Of a stretch of 64,000 nucleotides of DNA, positions 58,552 to 64,000 are shown one piece after another. The number at the start of each line of letters is the position of its first letter. The first letter of the stretch is position 1. This stretch comes from Kluyvera intermedia (GTDB lineage: Bacteria; Pseudomonadota; Gammaproteobacteria; Enterobacterales; Enterobacteriaceae), in the NCBI RefSeq assembly GCF_034424175.1, contig NZ_CP139986.1, positions 3,100,001 to 3,164,000 of the forward strand, in the 5' to 3' direction. The position numbers were made by a program, and so were the translations under genes. Under the pieces are notes generated by a model. The model saw only the letters and a program-made list of their open reading frames with translations, was not told where the DNA came from and ran no database searches.

Positions 58552-59631
58552 ATGCACTCACAGTGGAGCAAAGCGCAGGCGCAGGACTGGTATCAACAAC
58601 ACGGCTGGGCTTGCGGCTTTAACTATTTACCGCGTAGCGCCGTAAACTGGACGGAAATGTGGCAGGCGGAAACATTCGACGTCGCCACCATCGACGAAGA
58701 GTTGGGCTGGGCGCATGAGTACGGCTACAACGCCCTGCGCACCAATTTGCCGTTTATCGTCTGGGAAGCTGACCGGGAGGGTCTGCTGGCGCGCATTAAT
58801 ACCTTCCTGACGCTGGCGGAAAAACACCAGATTCAGGTCATGTTAACGCTGATGGACGATTGCGGTTTTTCCGGCGATGAACCTTATCTTGGACCGCAAA
58901 AACCACCGCGCGATGGTGTACACAATAGCCAGGCAGCAGCTAGCCCAGGCCGGGCCATCGTCATGAACCCGGCCGAGTGGCCGCGCGTTGAAGCCTACGT
59001 CCGCGACGTGATGACCCGCTTTAAAGACGATTCGCGTATTAGCATCTGGGATCTCTACAACGAGCCGGGCAACCGCGGAATCAACCTGTCTCCGACAGAA
59101 TCCATGGAATATGACGAAGCGCTCGAGTCCTTCGTGCTGGAGCTGATGATTGCCACCTTTGGCTGGGCGCGAGAGGTGGGCGTAAGCCAGCCGTTGACCG
59201 TCGGTGCCTGGCATATCGACCACCAGCAATACGGCACGCTGGAGCACCCTATCGACGTCGCCGCGCTCGAACTTTCCGACATTATTAGCTACCACAATTA
59301 CAACACCGCCGCCCGCCAGTTAGGCGTTCTGGAGAATCTAATCCAGCGTAATCGCCCGGTGCTGTGTACCGAATGGTTGGCCCGCCATATGGATTGTGGA
59401 TTCAGCGAGCAGCTCCCGCTATTTAGCGCCTTTGATACCGGTTGCTACCAGTGGGGCCTGGTTAAGGGCAAAACACAGACCTGGATCCCATGGACCAGCG
59501 TTAACAAGGATCACCCCGCTCCGCAGTCACTCTGGTTCCATGACGTTTTGACGCCAGAAGGCAAGCCGTGGTGTGAGCAGGAAATGCAGTTGGTGAAAAG
59601 CCTGACCGACTACCGTCAGCGTCACCGCTAA
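58552..59631 (+). CDS. GH5-like glycoside hydrolase, cytoplasmic
   Basis: A 359-residue (beta/alpha)8 hydrolase of clan GH-A, closest to the GH5 cellulase/mannanase group. The acid/base is Glu171 in ISIWDLYNEPGN and the nucleophile Glu274 in RPVLCTEWLARH; HNYN (248-251) and the early NALRTNLPF block are also typical. Related proteins are often labelled 1,4-beta-xylanase, which I would not trust. There is no signal peptide, so it should act on oligosaccharides brought into the cell. The start follows GGAG. The sugar-binding gene follows after 25 nt, in the same operon. Confidence 0.82.
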   Translation: MHSQWSKAQAQDWYQQHGWACGFNYLPRSAVNWTEMWQAETFDVATIDEELGWAHEYGYNALRTNLPFIVWEADREGLLARINTFLTLAEKHQIQVMLTLMDDCGFSGDEPYLGPQKPPRDGVHNSQAAASPGRAIVMNPAEWPRVEAYVRDVMTRFKDDSRISIWDLYNEPGNRGINLSPTESMEYDEALESFVLELMIATFGWAREVGVSQPLTVGAWHIDHQQYGTLEHPIDVAALELSDIISYHNYNTAARQLGVLENLIQRNRPVLCTEWLARHMDCGFSEQLPLFSAFDTGCYQWGLVKGKTQTWIPWTSVNKDHPAPQSLWFHDVLTPEGKPWCEQEMQLVKSLTDYRQRHR

Positions 59632-59656
59632 TTGTTATGACACGGAGGATTCATCC

Positions 59657-60943
59657 ATGAAAAAGTCGATTTTGTTCCTGCTTGCCTGTTGCAGTTTCGG
59701 TGCGATGCCCATCGCGCACAGCGCCGATCAGGTGGAACTCCGTTTTGCCTGGTGGGGCGGTAAAGCGCGCAACCAGGCAACCTTAAAGGCGCTGGAAGCC
59801 TTTGAGGCCAAATACCCGAATATCAAAGTGAAGGCCGAGTATACCGGCTGGGACGGTTTTTACTCGCGCCTGACCACGCAAATCAACAGCAATACCGAAG
59901 CCGATGTGATGCAGACCAACTGGAACTGGCTGACGCTGCTGTCAAAAAGCGGTGACGGTTTTTATGACCTGAACCAGCTCAGCAAGCCGATTGGCCTCGA
60001 CCAGTTCTCACCCACCGCGCTTGCCAGCACCACCGTGAATGGCAAAGTCAACGCCATCCCGGTGTCCGCCAATGTGATGCTGTTTTATTACAATGCCGCA
60101 ACGTGGAAAAAAGCAGGCGTAGCGCTGCCAAAAACCTGGGATGATTTGTTAAAAGCCGGGCCGGTGTTTAAAGAGAAACTGGGGGATAACTATTTCCCGC
60201 TGATCCTCACCGAGCAGGATTCGCTGTTGCTGCTCAACTCCTACGTGTACCAGGGCAACCAAAAACCGATGGTCGACGAGAAGACCCGCAAGCTTGGCTG
60301 GAATCATGCCGATCTGGTTGAAGCATTTACCTTCTATCGCAAATTGGTCGATGCCCACGCGGTACCGGATGCCAGAACCATAGCGTCGTTTGGCAAAGGC
60401 GTGGCTTATGAAATGAAGCCGTGGATTAACGGTGAATGGGCCGGGATTTATAACTGGAACGTGCTCTACCCCGCCGAGTCACAGAATCTGCAAAACCCGT
60501 CAGATTTAGTGATGGGTGACTATCCGATGCGTAAAGGGGCAAAGGACGCAGGCCAATTTAATAAAACCGCGCTGATGTTTTCGATCAGTAAAAATACCCG
60601 ACATCCTCAGGAAGCCGCGAAGCTGATTAACTTCCTGATGAGCGAAAAAGAAGGCGTAGTACCGGTGGCAATGGAACGAGGTGTGCCGCTGAGTCGAGCC
60701 GGAGAGCAGATTCTGCGTGATGCCGGACAACTCAAAGATAGCGACCCGGTACTCGCCGGGCTGATGCAATCGGCTGCGTTGCCGAATAAATCGAAGACGC
60801 TGCCTTATCTGGAAGACCCGCAGTTTATCGCACTGTTTGTTGCTGCATTACAAAATATTGATTATGGCAAGGCCACTATCGATGAGGCCGCTACGAAATT
60901 TGAGGAGCAGTCCAACCGTATTCTGCGCCGCATTATGCGTTAA
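59657..60943 (+). CDS. Sugar ABC transporter periplasmic binding protein
   Basis: A 428-residue family 1 extracellular solute-binding protein. It has a signal peptide cut near residue 22 (PIAHSADQ), then VELRFAWWGGKARNQATLKA, FEAKYPNIKVKAEYTGWDGF, PKTWDDLLKAGPVFKEKLGD and MFSISKNTRHPQEAAKLINF, typical of CUT1 importers for oligosaccharides. The many aromatic residues (WWGG, NWNWL) would suit sugar stacking. Unusually, no permease or ATPase gene is next to it: the following gene is convergent. Partners must be elsewhere, perhaps a shared MsmK/MalK-type ATPase. Confidence 0.87.
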   Translation: MKKSILFLLACCSFGAMPIAHSADQVELRFAWWGGKARNQATLKALEAFEAKYPNIKVKAEYTGWDGFYSRLTTQINSNTEADVMQTNWNWLTLLSKSGDGFYDLNQLSKPIGLDQFSPTALASTTVNGKVNAIPVSANVMLFYYNAATWKKAGVALPKTWDDLLKAGPVFKEKLGDNYFPLILTEQDSLLLLNSYVYQGNQKPMVDEKTRKLGWNHADLVEAFTFYRKLVDAHAVPDARTIASFGKGVAYEMKPWINGEWAGIYNWNVLYPAESQNLQNPSDLVMGDYPMRKGAKDAGQFNKTALMFSISKNTRHPQEAAKLINFLMSEKEGVVPVAMERGVPLSRAGEQILRDAGQLKDSDPVLAGLMQSAALPNKSKTLPYLEDPQFIALFVAALQNIDYGKATIDEAATKFEEQSNRILRRIMR

Positions 60944-60952
60944 TCGAGCCGA

Positions 60953-60984
60953 TTTCAGAGGGGGAGCCTGCTCCCCCTCTGAAA
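60953..60984. terminator. Perfect 15-bp hairpin between convergent sugar genes
   Basis: TTTCAGAGGGGGAGC (60953-60967) and its exact complement (60970-60984) with a 2-nt loop. It lies between the binding-protein stop and the GH42 stop. No long T run follows; the flanking A/T of the stem may serve in both directions. Confidence 0.8.
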
Positions 60985-60992
60985 CCCGGATA

Positions 60993-63041
60993 TTAGAGCG
61001 CCCGTGTCAACACCTCACAGCCCCACGCCGCCAGCGTGAGCGAGTTTTTCACCTTCTCACCCGATACCGCATTATGGAAAGTGTCTGCCAGCGAGATTGT
61101 TTGCTCGCTGTCGGTATAGTTCTGTACGAACACCCACTCCCACTCACCGTCTGAACGACGGGTCGTCACTACTCCCGTCGGCAGCGCCGCCTCCAGCGCT
61201 CGCGGCAGTTTTAAGGCGCCCACCAGCAGGCGGGTAAATTCCTGATGGAAAGCGTCATCATTACGCGATGCTACATAAAACGCTTTCCCTTTGCCCACGC
61301 GATGCTGCGTCAGCGCCGGGTAGCCGGCATAAAAGTCATCGCTATAGCAGGCCAGCACTTCCGCGCCTTCCGGGTGGATCACCTCGTACAATTCGCGGGC
61401 ACGCCAGCTGCCCCGCAAGCCGCTGTCAGGCAGCGCTTCAACACCCTGACTTTGCTCGTCGGTCAGGCTATCAATCTCTTCGGCCCATACGCCGAGCAGC
61501 GGTCGTAACGGCCCCGGGAATCCGCCGAGGTGACAAAGATCGGTCTCATTCACAATCCCCGACCAATAGGTTGCCACAAAATAGCCGCCTGCTCGTACAA
61601 AGGCCTCAGCCCGCTCGGCAAAACCGGCGCGCACCATGTAGAGCATGGGGGCAATAACCAGCGCATAATCCGTCAGGTCGCTATCGGCATTGATAATATC
61701 GACCGCAATTCCCTGTTCCCAGAAGGGACGGTAGTGATCGACCACCGTTTGTTCATAGTGCATACCGCAGTTGCGCGGTCCCGCCGCATCGTTTACCGCC
61801 CAGCGGCTCTCCCAGTCGAAGATAATCGCCACTTTCGCCTGCGTTTTCGTGCCTACGACCGGACTTAACGCCGCGAGCATTTCCCCCATCCGGCTCACTT
61901 CTCGCCCGGTTCGCGTATTGAGATGGCCGACATGATCAACCACCGCGCCGTGAAACTTCTCAACGCCACCCCGGCTTTTTCGCCACTGGAAATATTGCAC
62001 CGCATCGGCACCGTGGGCGACGGCCTGCAACGAGGAGAGAATGTGCATCCCCGGTTTTTTCAGTTTGCTGGTCGGCTGCCAACTGGTCTGGCTCGGCGTC
62101 GACTCCATCAACACGAACGGCTTGCCCTTAAGGGTACGCATCAGATCATGGTACATCGCGGTTTTACAGGCCACCGCACGCTCGTCTTCCTGCTTATGCC
62201 ACATGGGGTAGCTATCCCAACTGACAAAATCGACCACGTCTTTAAGCTGCCAGTAATCGTAATCGTTGAAGTACCACATGAAGTTGGTGGTTGCCGGAAG
62301 CTCTGGACGTTCGGCTTTCAGCGGCGCAACTTCCGTTTGATAGAACGCTTTAACCTGCGAAGTCACAAAACGTCGCCAGTCCAGGTTCAGCGCGTGATTC
62401 GACATCTCGCCCTGCGGCGCGGGGGATTCAATTTGCGACCAATCGCTATAGGTGTGGCTCCAAAAGCCCGTCCACCAGGCATGGTTCAGCGCATCCAGCG
62501 TTGGATAGCGCGTCTGAAGCCAGAGGCGGAAATCCTGCTGGCAATGGTCACAGTGACATTCACCGCCGTATTCATTGCTAATATGCCAGCCCAGCACCGC
62601 CGGATGGTGAGCGTAGCGCTGCGCCAGCTTTTGATTAATCAGCGTCACTTTTTCTTTATAGACCGGCGATGAAAGGCAGTGGTTGTGACGCCCGCCATGC
62701 AGCGCTTTTACCCTGGCCGCGCTGACGCGCAGAGACTCAGGATAGCGTGCCGCCAGCCATGCGGGTTTCGCACCGCTAGGCGTGGACAGGAAAACGGAAA
62801 TCCCGCCCGCATGGAGTTTATCCAGCACGGTATCCATCCACGCAAAGTTGAACTGCCCCTCGGTAGACTCCAGCGCCGACCAACTGAATATGCCCACCGA
62901 CATAATGTTACAGCCAGCCTGCTGCATCATGTCGATATCCTGCTCCAGAATCCCCGGCACGTGTAGCCACTGCTCCGGATTGTAATCTGCGCCATGCAGA
63001 AGCCACGGCGCAGCGGGGTTTAACGGCAGATGCTTATCCAT
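60993..63041 (-). CDS. GH42 beta-galactosidase
   Basis: A 682-residue GH42 enzyme hydrolysing beta-galactosides, often galacto-oligosaccharides or galactan fragments. The TIM barrel starts LLHGADYNPEQW and has acid/base Glu157 (LGWHISNEYGG) and nucleophile Glu313 (KPFVLMESTPSQT). The zinc-cluster cysteines are at C122, C162, C164 and C167 (ECHCDHC). The trimerisation domain (about 395-610) and a small C-terminal beta domain follow. No signal peptide. It is divergent from the LacI-like gene at 63273, and its promoter carries a lac-type operator, so allolactose-type control is likely. Confidence 0.93.
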   Translation of the reverse strand: MDKHLPLNPAAPWLLHGADYNPEQWLHVPGILEQDIDMMQQAGCNIMSVGIFSWSALESTEGQFNFAWMDTVLDKLHAGGISVFLSTPSGAKPAWLAARYPESLRVSAARVKALHGGRHNHCLSSPVYKEKVTLINQKLAQRYAHHPAVLGWHISNEYGGECHCDHCQQDFRLWLQTRYPTLDALNHAWWTGFWSHTYSDWSQIESPAPQGEMSNHALNLDWRRFVTSQVKAFYQTEVAPLKAERPELPATTNFMWYFNDYDYWQLKDVVDFVSWDSYPMWHKQEDERAVACKTAMYHDLMRTLKGKPFVLMESTPSQTSWQPTSKLKKPGMHILSSLQAVAHGADAVQYFQWRKSRGGVEKFHGAVVDHVGHLNTRTGREVSRMGEMLAALSPVVGTKTQAKVAIIFDWESRWAVNDAAGPRNCGMHYEQTVVDHYRPFWEQGIAVDIINADSDLTDYALVIAPMLYMVRAGFAERAEAFVRAGGYFVATYWSGIVNETDLCHLGGFPGPLRPLLGVWAEEIDSLTDEQSQGVEALPDSGLRGSWRARELYEVIHPEGAEVLACYSDDFYAGYPALTQHRVGKGKAFYVASRNDDAFHQEFTRLLVGALKLPRALEAALPTGVVTTRRSDGEWEWVFVQNYTDSEQTISLADTFHNAVSGEKVKNSLTLAAWGCEVLTRAL

Positions 63042-63072
63042 GTCGGTTCCCTCATGTCACATAAAGACAAAA

Positions 63073-63163
63073 AATGTTATTCGTTCACAATAACGCTTTT
63101 CTACGCGCCCGGCCCCCCTCTGTGCAACCCAGGTCGCCAGGAAATGTGATCGTTCCCGCGTTT
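63073..63163 (-). promoter_or_regulatory. lac-like control region of the GH42 gene
   Basis: Read on the minus strand: TTGCAC -35 (63122-63127), 18-nt spacer, TAGAAA -10 (63098-63103), start near 63091. An operator at 63073-63093 contains ATTGTGAACGAATAACA, matching lac O1 (ATTGTGAGCGGATAACA) at 15 of 17 positions and centred near +9. A CRP half-site AAATGTGATC at 63142-63151 belongs to a 22-bp site centred near -61.5; its other half is poor. The same order and distances occur at lacZ. Confidence 0.75.
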
Positions 63164-63272
63164 TAAACGGTTGATCGGCCGATTTGTCCTTACTCTTGCT
63201 CCCACGCTTGCTTAAGTGACACGTCCAACAAATCACTCGGGTATACTGAGACAAATTTTTGATGGGGCGAGT

Positions 63273-64000
63273 ATGAAAACCAAAGCAGCAACTCTCGCGG
63301 ATGTGGCGCGCCACGCCAATGTGTCTTACCAGACGGTCTCCCGCGTTCTCAACAATTCAGCCAATGTTTCCGCAAAAACGCGCAAGAAGATTGAGCTGGC
63401 CATTGCCGAACTGAAGTACGTCCCTAACCGTGTTGCCCAGCAACTGGTGGGGAAAGAGAGCAAAACGCTGGGGCTGGTTACCACCTCGCTGGCGCTGCAT
63501 GCCCCGTCACAAATCGCCGCGGCGGTGAAGAAATATGCCAGTGAGCAGGGCTATCAGGTGCTGATTTCGATGATTGATGACGGTAGCGACAGCAGCATTC
63601 AGTACGCCATCAACGAGCTTAAATCCCAGCGCGTTGAACGCATGATTATCAACGCCCCGCTCGAAACGCCGGTGGCGGAAAGCCTGGTCGATGAGAACCC
63701 GGACGTGGAGTGCCTGTTCCTCGACGTTGACCCCTACAGCTCGGTGTTCAACGTTACCTTTAACCCAGCCGAGGGTGCGCGGGCCAGCGTGAAGTACCTG
63801 TACGATTTAGGCCATCGCCAGTTTTGTCTGCTCTCCGGCCCGGAGGACTCGGTACCTGCCCGTCTGCGTTTGAACACCTGGCGCGACACTCTCGCCTCCT
63901 ACCAGCTAACCCCGCTGACGGTGCACCACGGACAGTGGGATGCGCAAAGCGGCTACCTGGCAACGCTGCAAATGCTACGCGAAACCCCGCAGACCACCGC
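63273..64000 (+). CDS. LacI-type repressor, N-terminal part (cut by window edge)
   Basis: The frame opens at the ATG at 63273 and runs to the right edge (242 codons seen). It follows E. coli LacI closely: helix-turn-helix LADVARHANVSYQTVSRVLN with the LacI-specific Tyr17-Gln18 recognition pair (SYQTVSR), hinge PNRVAQQLVGK, then TSLALHAPSQIAAAVK and LSGPEDSVPARLRLNTW. Conservation of the YQT recognition residues agrees with the lac-like operator upstream of the divergent GH42 gene. It is a LacI homologue rather than proven orthologue; no lacZ or lacY is visible. The ribosome site is GGGGCGAG. Confidence 0.9.
   Translation, partial: MKTKAATLADVARHANVSYQTVSRVLNNSANVSAKTRKKIELAIAELKYVPNRVAQQLVGKESKTLGLVTTSLALHAPSQIAAAVKKYASEQGYQVLISMIDDGSDSSIQYAINELKSQRVERMIINAPLETPVAESLVDENPDVECLFLDVDPYSSVFNVTFNPAEGARASVKYLYDLGHRQFCLLSGPEDSVPARLRLNTWRDTLASYQLTPLTVHHGQWDAQSGYLATLQMLRETPQTT

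Noticed and set aside
61923..62672. A 249-codon plus-strand frame opposite the GH42 gene
   Set aside because: It is fully antisense to a clear GH42 enzyme and encodes a low-complexity, Arg/His-rich product without family features.

Overview
The window is chromosomal DNA from a member of the Enterobacteriaceae close to Escherichia, Citrobacter and Enterobacter. Most proteins match E. coli K-12 proteins in length and sequence as I remember them, and the gene order follows the clpA-cspD-macAB-aqpZ-hcp-poxB-art-pot-nfsA-grxA-mdfA-deoR-dacC segment of the E. coli map. I could not fix the genus. No tRNA, rRNA or CRISPR array was seen; one small RNA, RybB, is clear.

Layout. 1-3.7 kb: a DUF1996-like secreted protein (cut by the window edge), then clpA and clpS (ClpAP protease and its N-degron adaptor), and divergent cspD. 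3.7-10.7 kb: macAB (tripartite efflux), two tandem YbjX/VirK-family genes that both carry PhoP-box-like promoters, and the OLD-family nuclease ybjD. 11-15.7 kb: aqpZ, lysO, and the hcp-hcr nitrosative-stress operon with FNR and NsrR site candidates. 15.7-23.9 kb: an accessory block between hcr and poxB, which are neighbours in K-12. It holds relB with a decayed relE, a GIY-YIG protein, an unknown protein with a QxK nuclease-like motif, a tiny membrane protein, an IS110-family element with a structured leader that may be its bridge RNA, a symE-type toxin gene under a LexA-box candidate, an FAD/NAD(P)-binding protein and a DoxX protein. 23.9-31 kb: poxB-ltaE-ybjT-ybjS, amiD-ybjQ, ybjP. 31-35 kb: artPIQM and artJ (arginine uptake) with ARG boxes. 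35-37.4 kb: a two-component system absent from this position in K-12. 37.6-46.6 kb: rlmC, ybjO, potFGHI (putrescine uptake), ybjN, rimK, nfsA, ybjC, all on the minus strand. 46.8-57.4 kb: grxA, ybjM, ybjL, rybB, rcdA/ybjJ-ybjI, mdfA, ybjG, deoR, dacC, gstB. 57.4-64 kb: a sugar-use cluster (LacI-type regulator, GH5-like hydrolase, sugar-binding protein, GH42 beta-galactosidase, and a second regulator very like E. coli LacI). It contains no permease or ATPase gene inside the window.

How it fits together. The conserved backbone is mostly stress and envelope physiology: proteolysis, efflux, NO detoxification, glutaredoxin and nitroreductase, undecaprenyl phosphate recycling, and uptake of amino acids and polyamines. 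Lineage-specific material sits at three places: hcr/poxB, artJ/rlmC and downstream of gstB. The best leads are the GIY-YIG plus QxK gene pair, the IS110 leader RNA, the SOS-box symE gene, the RelB left without a toxin, and the GH42 promoter, whose CRP, -35/-10 and operator layout copies that of lac.
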